Shown here: piece after piece, positions 30,454 through 38,722 of the stretch
How positions within the stretch are numbered: the stretch's first letter is position 1
Layout of the letters: every line of letters starts with the position of its first letter
NCBI RefSeq assembly: GCF_019331795.1
Contig: NZ_JAHPZL010000007.1
Coordinates: forward strand, 24,889 to 88,888
Source: Austwickia sp. TVS 96-490-7B
GTDB taxonomy: Bacteria; Actinomycetota; Actinomycetes; Actinomycetales; Dermatophilaceae
Reading direction: 5' to 3'
Length of the DNA: 64,000 nt
The notes under the pieces: generated by a model
What the model saw: only the letters and a program-made list of their open reading frames with translations
Database searches by the model: none
Told to the model about the DNA's origin: nothing
Position numbers and translations under genes: made by a program

Positions 30454-30752
30454 GTCTTTGCCCAAATATGGCGTGTCTCTTGCATGGTGAATTCTTGTGC
30501 ACCGGAGACTCGTCCGAAATGGCGGTTTCCTTGGGCGGCTGAAGGGTTCCCCAGAGGCCTGAGGGGAGTGGACGCCACACTGACTCCTGATGCCGCTGAG
30601 ATGGGATCAAACAGGCGAGGCGGGAAGAGATCCATGGGGTCGTGATGTTCTTCTCTTCATACGCAGCGAAGCCGGAGTACTTTTCCCCGGACGAGGTGTG
30701 TTCGTCCTCACCCGTCGTGACCGAGAGCACGTCCACCTGAGAGAATGTCACT
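30454..30752. other. Intergenic region between the 6C-like RNA and ideR
   Basis: About 300 bases without a credible gene. It must contain the ideR promoter. I see no clear iron box. Confidence 0.5.
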
Positions 30753-31448
30753 GTGACCGAACTGATCGACACCACGGAGATGTACCTGCGGATCATCTTC
30801 GAACTTGAGGAGGAAGGGACGCCGGTGCTGCGTGCCCGCATCGTGGAGAGGATCGGTCACTCCGGCCCCACGGTGTCCCAGACTGTCGGGCGGATGGAGC
30901 GCGATGGTCTCCTCACCGTCCAGCCTGACCGAAGCCTGCTGCTGTCCCAGGAGGGGCGACTGCGAGCGACGCGGGTGATGCGCAAGCATCGCATCGCCGA
31001 GCGACTGCTCGCTGATGTCATTGGACTGGAATATGAGTTCGTCCATGCGGAGGCCTGTCGCTGGGAGCACGTGATGAGCGAACGAGTGGAGCAAAAGATC
31101 CTGGCGTTGCTCGAGGAGCGAACGCATAGCCCATACGGGAATCCGATTCCGGGGTTGGAAGAGCTTGGTGTCCGTCCGGGGCGCGGAAAGAACGCACGCC
31201 TGATGCGCCTGATCGACCTGGACCTCGCGCAGCCACGGCAGGTGGAGATCCGCAAGATCGGCGAGTTCGTGCAGGACGACACCGAGGTTCTCGCGCTATT
31301 GGGGGCGGCGGGGGTGACGGCTGGGACGGTCGTTGAGGTGCTGCGCGACGAAGGCGGATGGCGGATTGGTGCCGAAGAAGCTGCGGTGGTGGATGCTGAC
31401 GTGGCGGCGCAGCTGTGGGTGGTCGAGGCCACATCCGTTGGTCGGTAA
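30753..31448 (+). CDS. ideR: Iron-dependent repressor of the DtxR/IdeR family
   Basis: A 231-residue metal-dependent regulator. An N-terminal winged helix (IGHSGPTVSQTVGRMERDGL) is followed by the dimer/metal domain and a C-terminal SH3-like domain (about 150-225). All ligands fall at the DtxR positions: site 2 Met10, Cys102, Glu105, His106, and site 1 His79, Glu83, His98. With bound Fe2+ such proteins repress siderophore and iron uptake genes and may activate storage genes. The GTG at 30753 gives the canonical start VTELIDTTEMYLR. The two-domain length with SH3 separates it from MntR. Confidence 0.95.
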   Translation: MTELIDTTEMYLRIIFELEEEGTPVLRARIVERIGHSGPTVSQTVGRMERDGLLTVQPDRSLLLSQEGRLRATRVMRKHRIAERLLADVIGLEYEFVHAEACRWEHVMSERVEQKILALLEERTHSPYGNPIPGLEELGVRPGRGKNARLMRLIDLDLAQPRQVEIRKIGEFVQDDTEVLALLGAAGVTAGTVVEVLRDEGGWRIGAEEAAVVDADVAAQLWVVEATSVGR

Positions 31449-31797
31449 GCAGACGGGCGCTAGCCCGGGTCTGAACGGGGGCACGCGGTCGGGGTGACCC
31501 CATGGGACGAAGCGGGGCGCTGAGGGTGGCTCCTGGGGTGTGTCGACACCTCGGGAGCCACCCTTTGGCATTCCGGTCTCAGGTGGGCGCTGAGTGTGCC
31601 GATGGGAGGGGGACGAGCGTCTTGATGATCTGTCCAAGGTCTCGCCAAGGTCACGCTTGTGACGCAGTTCACACTTGCGAACTCACCGTTACTGAGCTGG
31701 GAAAAAGCAGTCAGTTCGATGAGAAGTGTGACCACACCTTGTACTTTCTGTGATCTGAGCGTGACATCGCAGCCACTCGTGCCGTAATTTCAGGTCG
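31449..31797. other. Intergenic region upstream of the NlpC/P60 leader
   Basis: No credible gene. It holds short inverted repeats, e.g. AGTTC-N8-GAACT near 31665 and a near-palindrome around 31724-31740, and an AT-richer stretch near 31720-31760 likely to contain the promoter for the leader downstream. No clear -35/-10 pair can be fixed. Confidence 0.4.
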
Positions 31798-32009
31798 TCA
31801 CCCACCCCTGGGGTGGCTCCAGACGCGGATCGCCACATCCTGCCAGCCGCAGACGGATCAGCATGGCAATCACGGTCGGCAGGAGTGAGTGAGCCCTCGG
31901 GCTCCGCGTAAGACACGTTCCACCTGATCGCGGTCCTTCGTCGCGGTCGTCCCGGAGTTCCGGGCGGATCGAGTCTTGCAGCGCAGGCGGCCGGAGAGGT
32001 CATTCATCC
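31798..32009 (+). promoter_or_regulatory. Long structured leader of the NlpC/P60 gene, candidate c-di-AMP (ydaO) riboswitch
   Basis: The 5' region contains a run of hairpins: the palindrome CCACCCC-T-GGGGTGG (31802-31816) leading into GGGGTGGCTCCAGACG, a stem CCTGCC (31839-31844) with GGCAGG (31878-31883) enclosing GCCGCAGACGGATCAGC, then GAGCCC-TC-GGGCTC (31891-31904) and CCCGGA-GT-TCCGGG (31951-31964). In actinobacteria NlpC/P60 and Rpf genes are often controlled by c-di-AMP riboswitches, and the G-rich GGGGTG segment is reminiscent of that family, but I cannot align the full consensus. Confidence 0.42.
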
Positions 32010-32789
32010 GTGTCGAATCGCACTGTTGGGCGCCATCGAGCCCCGGGATCAAGTAATCCTGTCGCTTCTTTGTCCTCGGCTGTTGTTCGTGGCGCTCGCC
32101 CTGCTGTGGCCGCCACCGCGACTGTCGCTGCCACTGGCGGTATCGCCATTGTCGGCCTCACGGGCACGGCGAACGCCGCCCAGGCCGCCCCGAACGCCCC
32201 CACGGCCGAAGCCGTGGTTCTCTCCGGTGACACCAGCGCGAGCGTCTCCTACGGCGCCCCGGTGATGGCTACTGACGAAGACCACGCGCAGGTCGAGAAG
32301 GACGCCAAGACCACGTCGTTCACCGCGGTCACTCTTTCTAACCGCGCCAAGCCCGCTCCGCAGGCTGACGAAGAGGCTCCTAGCCGCTCTGGTGGTGCTA
32401 TCGACACCATCGGTGGCAACTACAACCAGGCTCCGGCCAGCAAGGGCCGCAACATTCCCGCGACCGGTGGCGTGCTCGGTATCGCTGCCAGCCTGAGCGG
32501 TATTCCGTACGTCTGGGGTGGCACCAGCACCGCTGGTTTCGACTGCTCCGGGTATGTCCAGTATGTGTTCCGCCAGGCTGGCATCAGCCTCCCGCGGACC
32601 TCCGGTCAGATGCGTGCATCGACCACATACATCTCCAACCCCCAACCGGGTGACCTGGTCTTCTTCGGTGACTGGCACGTTGGCATCTACGCTGGCAACG
32701 GCATGATGTATGACGCACCCACCGCTGGTCAGACCACTGGTCTGCACAAGATTTGGTCCAGCGGAGTCTCCTACGGGCGAGTTGGCTGA
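32010..32789 (+). CDS. Secreted NlpC/P60 peptidoglycan hydrolase
   Basis: A 259-residue secreted endopeptidase that cuts peptidoglycan stems. It has a long signal peptide (basic start, hydrophobic stretch about residues 32-54, cleavage after TANA), a disordered spacer to about residue 150, and a C-terminal NlpC/P60 domain with the catalytic Cys179 in GFDCSGYV and His223 in DWHVGIYAGNG. There is no SH3 or peptidoglycan-binding domain. GGAGAGGT precedes the GTG at 32010. The long structured leader suggests RNA-level control. A strong terminator follows. Confidence 0.92.
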   Translation: MSNRTVGRHRAPGSSNPVASLSSAVVRGARPAVAATATVAATGGIAIVGLTGTANAAQAAPNAPTAEAVVLSGDTSASVSYGAPVMATDEDHAQVEKDAKTTSFTAVTLSNRAKPAPQADEEAPSRSGGAIDTIGGNYNQAPASKGRNIPATGGVLGIAASLSGIPYVWGGTSTAGFDCSGYVQYVFRQAGISLPRTSGQMRASTTYISNPQPGDLVFFGDWHVGIYAGNGMMYDAPTAGQTTGLHKIWSSGVSYGRVG

Positions 32790-32838
32790 CCTCACGCTTG
32801 ACCCTTGAGCGGGGCGAGGATATCACTCCTCGTGTGGT

Positions 32839-32872
32839 CGGCGGCCTTTACGACATGTCGTAGGGGCCGCCG
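32839..32872 (+). terminator. Terminator after the NlpC/P60 gene
   Basis: CGGCGGCC (32839-32846) pairs with GGCCGCCG (32865-32872), with an inner ACGAC/GTCGT stem. A small hairpin, CGAGG/CCTCG, precedes it at 32815-32832. Confidence 0.8.
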
Positions 32873-32983
32873 CTGCTCGCAGGTGCGCCGGTGCGCAGTG
32901 CATGTGTCTGCCCTCCATAGTCACCACGCCAGCATTCCGATGTGAATCTCACATCTGTCGATGCTGCTCCGCCTTGCACTCGA

Positions 32984-33014
32984 CTGCCGAGGAAACTCAG
33001 GGGTTCCTCGGCAG
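32984..33014 (-). terminator. Terminator of the stress protein-CrcB operon
   Basis: CTGCCGAGGAA (32984-32994) pairs perfectly with TTCCTCGGCAG (33004-33014) across nine bases, just past the last crcB stop on the minus strand. Confidence 0.82.
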
Positions 33015-33037
33015 TTCGTCATGCCCCAAAATGGGAA

Positions 33038-33406
33038 CTACATGACCACTGCCCACCCTGCCGCGGCTGCCGCGATGCTGCACAGCAGCATTGACACCGT
33101 CAGGACCAGCGCAGTGAGTGGCCTCGTGGCCCGCCATAACCGCACTGCCTCAACGGAAGCTGTGCTGAAAGTGGTAAAACCCCCGAGAAAACCGGTACCC
33201 ACTACAGTTTTCAGCTCAATCTGACCCGGTGCCCACCGAACGACCACGGCGGTGAGTATGGCCAGCAGGAACGATCCGGTGATGTTGATCAGCAACGTCC
33301 CTATCGGGTAGGGGCGCCGGTGTCGGGCTGCGATTTCACTGTCGACGATGAAGCGCACCACCGCGCCAGCGCCCCCAGCGAGAGGCGCCAAGATTCCGGT
33401 GATCAC
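33038..33406 (-). CDS. crcB: Fluoride channel CrcB/Fluc, second subunit
   Basis: A 122-residue four-helix membrane protein of the CrcB (Fluc) family, which exports fluoride. Family features are GGAGAVVRFIVD in helix 1, PIGTLLINITGSFLLAI in helix 2 with the Asn lining the pore, and GTGFLGGFTTFSTASVE in helix 3 with the Phe/Thr/Ser track. The GTG at 33406 overlaps the upstream crcB stop by four bases. Adjacent crcB pairs usually form heterodimeric channels, which is likely here. The frame extends upstream through the first crcB and is rejected. Confidence 0.9.
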   Translation of the reverse strand: MITGILAPLAGGAGAVVRFIVDSEIAARHRRPYPIGTLLINITGSFLLAILTAVVVRWAPGQIELKTVVGTGFLGGFTTFSTASVEAVRLWRATRPLTALVLTVSMLLCSIAAAAAGWAVVM

Positions 33407-33888
33407 GACGCCCGCACCCCGTATCTGTCGTACAGACGATCCACACACCACATCCCCACCGCAGCTGCGGCCACGCCGGTCGCCACGCTCACCACGTCGT
33501 AAATCATGGCGAGCTGCCACCGACCTGTCGCACCGAGCGAGATCGTTTCCACCACAAATGTGCTGTACGTCGTCAACCCGCCGAGGACTCCAGTGCCTCC
33601 ACCCAACCGGACCATCCTGCGACGGCCTTGATCCGGTCCGGAACGGGCCAACCACTGCAGCAATACTCCTAATGCGGCGGCACCAGACATATTGATCAGC
33701 CACGTGGTGACCGGAAAACTCCCGACGGGGGAGGGGTACGCCGTCGACAGCCATGCCCGCCCTGCTGTCCCCACAGCGCCTCCCAGGAACACCACTCCCA
33801 GCAGGACGGGATCCCGGTGAGCGGGCTTGGCCGCCCCTCTCATGTCACCAGCCGATCCGTCACCAGCCGATCCTTTGATCACCCCCAT
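33403..33888 (-). CDS. crcB: Fluoride channel CrcB/Fluc, first subunit
   Basis: A ~161-residue CrcB protein. Helix motifs are GGAVGTAGRAWL, PVTTWLINMSGAAALGVLLQ, GGGTGVLGGLTTYSTFVVET and a C-terminal helix. The start is uncertain: the ATG at 33888 overlaps the stress-protein gene by ten bases and includes a duplicated GSAGD-GSAGD segment, while the ATG at 33843 begins directly after it. The conserved part starts at about RDPVLLGVVF. It is coupled to the second crcB, and both lie under the fluoride riboswitch upstream. Confidence 0.88.
   Translation of the reverse strand: MGVIKGSAGDGSAGDMRGAAKPAHRDPVLLGVVFLGGAVGTAGRAWLSTAYPSPVGSFPVTTWLINMSGAAALGVLLQWLARSGPDQGRRRMVRLGGGTGVLGGLTTYSTFVVETISLGATGRWQLAMIYDVVSVATGVAAAAVGMWCVDRLYDRYGVRAS
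33844..33873 (-). repeat. Tandem 15-bp repeat at the 5' end of the first crcB
   Basis: Two perfect copies of GGATCGGCTGGTGAC in a row (minus strand), encoding GSAGD twice if translation begins at 33888. A recent slippage duplication is likely. Confidence 0.9.
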
Positions 33889-34415
33889 GGCGCTTCGCCG
33901 TGCCAGTCGACCACATGCCCAGGAACCACCACCACTGGCCGGTGCTGGTGATGTGACAACCGCGCCGCTAGCGACCCTTCCAGGAAATCCCGAGCGGAGG
34001 ACCAACGACCAGCGGAGCGTGAACCCACCACGATCGCCCCCGCTCCCACCGCCCGAGCCAGATGAGTCAAGGCCCGGTCGGCTCGTCCCGCCAAAAAACG
34101 CCACTGCCAAGCCACCTCCGACTCCGCCAGTGCGGCGTGGACCTGCGCCTTCACGGCGGTCTCACGGGCCATCCATGAGTCATCCACCCCATCAACGGCG
34201 ACCGGTGCGTGTTCAACCCGCCCATCAGGATGTTCCGTCATGACCATCCGAGTCGGATCGACATACGCACACACCAACGACCCACTCATCGCTTCGGCCC
34301 AGGTCGCTGCGGTCAGGACCACGAGGGGCGCCTGACCTGGGACGACACCGACAACTAACGGATGACCTGCGACGGGTTCGATCCGGTCGAGCCCTGGCTG
34401 CGGGGGAGAAGCCAT
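33879..34415 (-). CDS. Universal stress protein (UspA-like)
   Basis: A 178-residue single-domain UspA-like protein. The N-terminal strand is PLVVGVVPGQAPLVVLTAATWAEA, and the C-terminal nucleotide-binding signature reads AGAIVVGSRSAGRWSSARDFLEGSLAARLSHHQHRPVVVVP split over its length, i.e. G-x2-G-x9-G-(S/T) type. It probably binds ATP and modulates stress tolerance. The ATG at 34415 follows GGAG. It is the first gene after the fluoride riboswitch and overlaps the first crcB, so its role is probably in fluoride stress. Confidence 0.85.
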   Translation of the reverse strand: MASPPQPGLDRIEPVAGHPLVVGVVPGQAPLVVLTAATWAEAMSGSLVCAYVDPTRMVMTEHPDGRVEHAPVAVDGVDDSWMARETAVKAQVHAALAESEVAWQWRFLAGRADRALTHLARAVGAGAIVVGSRSAGRWSSARDFLEGSLAARLSHHQHRPVVVVPGHVVDWHGEAPWG

Positions 34416-34466
34416 TGTGTGCTCCGTCCTCGAGGCGTGCCAACCTGCCCGCCTCGCTTGAGGGGT

Positions 34467-34537
34467 GCAGGAACCATCAGCCACCGAGGCGGTTCGAGCA
34501 TCACGATCGCCATGCTCGGGCGGGATCCATCGCCACT
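34467..34537 (-). promoter_or_regulatory. Fluoride riboswitch (crcB motif)
   Basis: On the minus strand the sequence reads GGCGATGG (34534-34527), CGCC, a hairpin with arms CGAGCAT and ATGCTCG, AACCGCC, then GGCTGATGG and CCTGC. This is the conserved core of the fluoride riboswitch (GGNGAUGG...CGCC...AACCGCC...CUGAUG...CCUNC). The stem CGAGGCG with CGCCTCG between it and the ATG at 34415 is a likely expression platform close to the ribosome-binding site. It precedes the stress protein-crcB-crcB operon, the expected target. Confidence 0.88.
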
Positions 34538-34785
34538 GATCACCTTAGCCACCCTGCTGATGAGCCGTCCACGGCAGGGTCCGATATAGCTCAGCACGCT
34601 TGGGGCACAAGAAATCACCGCATCATCACGGTAAAAAAGCACGACATCGTGATGTATGGGGCGTGTTACAACGGCAGAGGCCACCGTGACCGCTACTCTC
34701 ACCAGCAGACAACCGTTCAGCGACACCTCAGGTCGCCGAGCAGCGAGCGGTCCGAGACTACGGTCCGGACGCGGAAGGGATCGCC

Positions 34786-35973
34786 ATGAGCATGGCGAAC
34801 ACGACGGTCCGATTCCTGCATACCAGTGACTGGCAACTCGGGATGACCCGACATTTCCTCGAAGGCGAAGCCCAAGGCCGCTACGGTCAGGCCCGCCTGG
34901 ACGCAGTCAGAGCCATCGCTGACCTCGCCCGGGAACGCCACTGCGACTTCATTGTCGTCGCCGGTGATGTATTCGACTCCAACCTGGTCTCCTCCCAAGT
35001 GGTACGGCGTGCTTTCGACGCTCTCACCGAGATCGACGTCCCGGTCTACCTTCTCCCTGGCAACCATGACGCTCTCAACGCAGCGTCGGTCTACCGCAAC
35101 GATGTCTTCCGCGCCGAATGTCCCTGTCACGTGCACGTCTTAGATCAGCCAAGAGCATGGCCGGTCGCGCCCGGCGTGGAGATCATCGCGGCCCCACTCA
35201 CCTCCAACAGCCCTATCGCAGACCCGACAGATGCCGTCCTGAGCGATCTGCCTGCCGACGGTACTCGACGGATCCTCCTAGCCCACGGTCAAATCGACCA
35301 GATCGACCCCGATGCTCGATCAGTCAGCGCGATTCGACTAGCGCCCCTGGAAGCCGCCCTCCGCGAAGGGCGGCTCCACTATGTCGCCTTAGGTGATCGC
35401 CACTCCCGGTTGTCCGTGGGCCACACCGGCGCAGTGCACTACAGCGGCACTCCCGAAGTGACCTCCTTCCGCGAAGAATTCCCCGGCGATGTCCTCATCG
35501 TCGAACTTCCGCCTGACCGCCCAGCCCACGTCGACGCCGTCCACATCGGCCGGTGGCATTTCGTCACCCTCGAAGCTGACGTATCCACCGCCGCTGACGT
35601 CACCGACCTAGACCGACGACTCGGCGAACTCCCCGACCCTGAGCGCACCGTCGTCAACCACATCCTCACCGGCACGTTATCCCTGAGCGACCATGCCGCC
35701 CTCGAGGAGATCCTCGAGAGACACACTGATCGGCTCGCTTCTTGCCGCGCGTGGCAACGCCACACCCGCATCGCCGTCCATGTCGACGGCGCCGAACTCA
35801 GCGATCTCGGTGTCGGCGGGTACGTCGCCGATGCCGCGGCCGATCTGGCCGCCCGCGCCGCCCGCGACACCGACCGCAACCTGCCCACCGGCACGACGTC
35901 AGACAGTGAGGCACCCACCGCGACCGACGCGCTCGCCTTGCTCTACCGACTCGTCACAGTAGGTGCACGATGA
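34786..35973 (+). CDS. Mre11/SbcD-like metallophosphoesterase (YhaO-like nuclease)
   Basis: A 395-residue DNA repair exonuclease subunit. All calcineurin-type phosphoesterase motifs are present: HTSDWQLG, VVAGDVFDS, LPGNHDALN, LAHGQID and GDRHS, which bind two Mn ions. Length and the pairing with a COG4717-type ATPase fit YhaO better than SbcD. GGAAGGG precedes the ATG at 34786. It overlaps the ATPase gene by four bases (ATGA), so the proteins probably form a complex that processes DNA ends. No signal for export. Confidence 0.88.
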   Translation: MSMANTTVRFLHTSDWQLGMTRHFLEGEAQGRYGQARLDAVRAIADLARERHCDFIVVAGDVFDSNLVSSQVVRRAFDALTEIDVPVYLLPGNHDALNAASVYRNDVFRAECPCHVHVLDQPRAWPVAPGVEIIAAPLTSNSPIADPTDAVLSDLPADGTRRILLAHGQIDQIDPDARSVSAIRLAPLEAALREGRLHYVALGDRHSRLSVGHTGAVHYSGTPEVTSFREEFPGDVLIVELPPDRPAHVDAVHIGRWHFVTLEADVSTAADVTDLDRRLGELPDPERTVVNHILTGTLSLSDHAALEEILERHTDRLASCRAWQRHTRIAVHVDGAELSDLGVGGYVADAAADLAARAARDTDRNLPTGTTSDSEAPTATDALALLYRLVTVGAR

Positions 35974-38621
35974 GGATCCACCGCCTGAACGTCACCCACT
36001 TCCGCGGTATCGACACCCAGGAGGTCGTCTTCCCCGACCAAGGGGTCCTCGTGCTGCAGGGCGCCAATGAAGTCGGCAAATCCTCCCTCGTCGATGCCCT
36101 CGACATGCTCATCGATCACAAGGACGACACCACCCGACGTCACGTCAAAGCAGTCCGCCCGATCGGACGTGATGTCGCCACCACTGTCGCCGCCGACATC
36201 ACTGCCGGGCCTTACCGATTCAGCTACCGCAAACGCTGGTTTAAACAACCCGCCACCGAACTCGACATCACCTCCCCCCGCACCGAACACCTCACCGGCG
36301 TTGAAGCCCACGAACGAGTCCGAGAAATCCTCACCGAAAACACTGACATGGCGCTGTGGGGCGCTCTGCGATTGCTGCAAGCCACCGCACTAGACCAGGT
36401 GGCACTCGCAGACAGCACTGCGCTCGCAGCAGCGTTAGACACCGCCGCTGGGACGACCGCTGCTGCTGCCGGTGGGGACGGCGACACCATCATGGCTGCC
36501 GCTGAGGAGGAGCTGCGTCGGTACTACACCCCGGGTCGTAAAGAGACGGGGGAATTACGCGACGCTCTGGCCTCGCTGGCTCAGGCTGAAGAAGCTGCCG
36601 CTCAAGCTGACCGGGAGGTGCGCGAGGTCGAGGACGACGTACGTCGTCATGAAGCGCTGTCCACGGAACTCAACGTGGCACGCACCCGGTGGGGCACGGC
36701 GCAGGAGCAACTCCGGGAGATCACGGCACAGTGGTCACTGGTCGAAGATGTCCAGGGCCGACGAGCTGCCGCAGCCACCCACGCCGAAGCAGCAGCCCGG
36801 GAGGCGGCGTACGCCCAAGACCGGCGCCGAGAACGCCACGACCTGATCGCCGAGGAGGAACGACACACCGGTGACCTAGAACGAGCCGTGGCCCTTGCCG
36901 AAGAACGACGGGTGGCTTTGCATCCGTTGGAACGTCGCCGCGATGACCTTGAAACGGCTCATCAGGATGCCCAAGCGCAGGTCGAACGGCTCGCGCGGGA
37001 TGTGGAATCGGTGGAAAACGCCGAGGAACGAGCTCGTGCTGAACGTCTTGTCGAGTCTGCACAGACCCGGCGTCAGGCGGTCACAGCCGCTGATCAACGC
37101 CGTCAGGAAGCAGCCGCTGCCGTCGCGGAACTCCCTGAGGTCGATGACAGGATTGTTCGGAGCTTGGAAAAAGCCGCTACCGCCGTTGAAGTCGCTCAGG
37201 CGCGCAGCGATGCCCAAAGCGCCCAGGTTGTCCTCGAAGGGCTGGGCGATGCTGAGGACATCCTCGTCGACGGGCAGCCACTGCAGCTGCACGCGGGGGA
37301 ACATCAGGCTTACCCAGTGGATGCACCCTTCGACGTGGAGATCCCCGGTCGGGTGCGGTTGAGGCTACGTCCGGCGGCAGGGCATCGGGAACGCTCCGAC
37401 GACGTATCCGCCGCTCGTAGCGAATTGGCCGGGATGTTAAGGCAGTTCGGGGTCGACGATGTTGAAGCGGCCAGGCATTTAGCTGATCGACGGCGCGATG
37501 CTCAGGCTGTGCTCGCGCACGCAGAAGATCGGCTTGTGGGGCTACTAGGCGAGGACACCCCACAGGACGTCGAGGACGCGGTGACCGCCGCCCGAGCCGC
37601 CGTAGACCGGCTCCGTCCCGCCGCCCACCAGCCGACCCTCGTCCTAGATCGCGATCTGACTCAACTGCGAGCTGATCTGCGCGCGGCCCGTGATCAGGCC
37701 GCCGAACTCGCGGCAGCACTCGCCGGAGCTGACCGTGCGGTCACGGCGGCCCGCGAAGAGCAAGCAGTGGCAGCTGCTCAGGTCGAGGGGCTGCGAGGGG
37801 TGTTGCTGTCGGTGCGGGAAAGGCTGTCTCGGCATCGGGCACAACTCGCCGATGATCAGGTTGACCTGGTTGCTGCGCAGGCCACGGTGCAAGCTGACTC
37901 GGCTGTTGCGGCATTGCAGGAGGTTGACGGGCAACTTGCGGAGTTGGACGCGACCGGTTTGGGGCAACGTCGGGAGTCGGCGATGCAGGCGGAGCGGGCT
38001 AGCGCCGAACGGGTCGACCGGCTTCGGGAGGACCAGATTGGGGTGTCGGCACGGTTGGAGCAGTCCGGTCGTCAGGGTCGATACGATGCGCAGGCCACCG
38101 CCCAAGCAGATCTGGAGCATGCTCAGGACCGGGCGGCAGCTGTCCGCCGTCGGGCGGCAGCGGCCCGCATGCTGTGTGACACGTTGGAGGCTCGCCGGAC
38201 TCAAGCACGGGCGGCGTACATCGAGCCATTTTCGGCAGCGTTACGTCGCTTCGGGACCGTCGTCTATGGCGCTGACATGGATGTCGAAGTTGATGACAGG
38301 CTCGCGGTCACGGCCCGTTTCCTCGGGGGACGGCGGGTGCCCTATGAGTCGTTGTCCACCGGAGCGCGAGAGCAGCTGGCCATCCTGACTCGCTTGGCTG
38401 CCGCGACCTTAGTGGACCCAGAACACGGGGTCCCCGTCGTCATTGATGATGCACTGGGATGGTCTGACCCTGAGCGGCAACGACGTATGGTCGCCGCTTT
38501 TGGGATGCTCTCTGAGCGGGTGCAAGTGGTCTTGTTGACCTGTGAGCCGGGCCGGTACGACGGGGTCCCTGGAGCGCATCACCGTACTTGGGATGAGTTG
38601 CACGCAGCGTTGCGCAGCTGA
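35970..38621 (+). CDS. SMC/RecN-like ATPase, YhaN type, partner of the nuclease
   Basis: An 883-residue ABC-type ATPase with a long coiled coil. Walker A GANEVGKSS lies at 31-39, the N-terminal lobe includes FRGIDTQEVVFPDQG, two heptad-rich arms of Ala/Glu/Arg follow, and the C-terminal lobe has the signature SLSTGAREQLAILTRLA and Walker B VPVVIDDALGWSDPERQRR. SbcC and Rad50 carry a Cys-x-x-Cys zinc hook at the coil tip, and I find no such pair here, which favours the YhaN/COG4717 group. It would open or grip DNA for the nuclease encoded just upstream. Confidence 0.85.
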   Translation: MRIHRLNVTHFRGIDTQEVVFPDQGVLVLQGANEVGKSSLVDALDMLIDHKDDTTRRHVKAVRPIGRDVATTVAADITAGPYRFSYRKRWFKQPATELDITSPRTEHLTGVEAHERVREILTENTDMALWGALRLLQATALDQVALADSTALAAALDTAAGTTAAAAGGDGDTIMAAAEEELRRYYTPGRKETGELRDALASLAQAEEAAAQADREVREVEDDVRRHEALSTELNVARTRWGTAQEQLREITAQWSLVEDVQGRRAAAATHAEAAAREAAYAQDRRRERHDLIAEEERHTGDLERAVALAEERRVALHPLERRRDDLETAHQDAQAQVERLARDVESVENAEERARAERLVESAQTRRQAVTAADQRRQEAAAAVAELPEVDDRIVRSLEKAATAVEVAQARSDAQSAQVVLEGLGDAEDILVDGQPLQLHAGEHQAYPVDAPFDVEIPGRVRLRLRPAAGHRERSDDVSAARSELAGMLRQFGVDDVEAARHLADRRRDAQAVLAHAEDRLVGLLGEDTPQDVEDAVTAARAAVDRLRPAAHQPTLVLDRDLTQLRADLRAARDQAAELAAALAGADRAVTAAREEQAVAAAQVEGLRGVLLSVRERLSRHRAQLADDQVDLVAAQATVQADSAVAALQEVDGQLAELDATGLGQRRESAMQAERASAERVDRLREDQIGVSARLEQSGRQGRYDAQATAQADLEHAQDRAAAVRRRAAAARMLCDTLEARRTQARAAYIEPFSAALRRFGTVVYGADMDVEVDDRLAVTARFLGGRRVPYESLSTGAREQLAILTRLAAATLVDPEHGVPVVIDDALGWSDPERQRRMVAAFGMLSERVQVVLLTCEPGRYDGVPGAHHRTWDELHAALRS

Positions 38622-38722
38622 CCGGGACCGGCGAGGGGAGGGGGCGGGATGAGGTGCGTCCAAAACCGCTGGGATACAGTATCCTTCCCCCCGTTACACC
38701 CTCGTACGACGTCTGGAGTCCC

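Noticed and set aside
30215-30841. 208-codon minus-strand frame across the 6C-like RNA
   Set aside because: It crosses four perfect hairpins and ideR, has no recognisable domain and low-quality composition.
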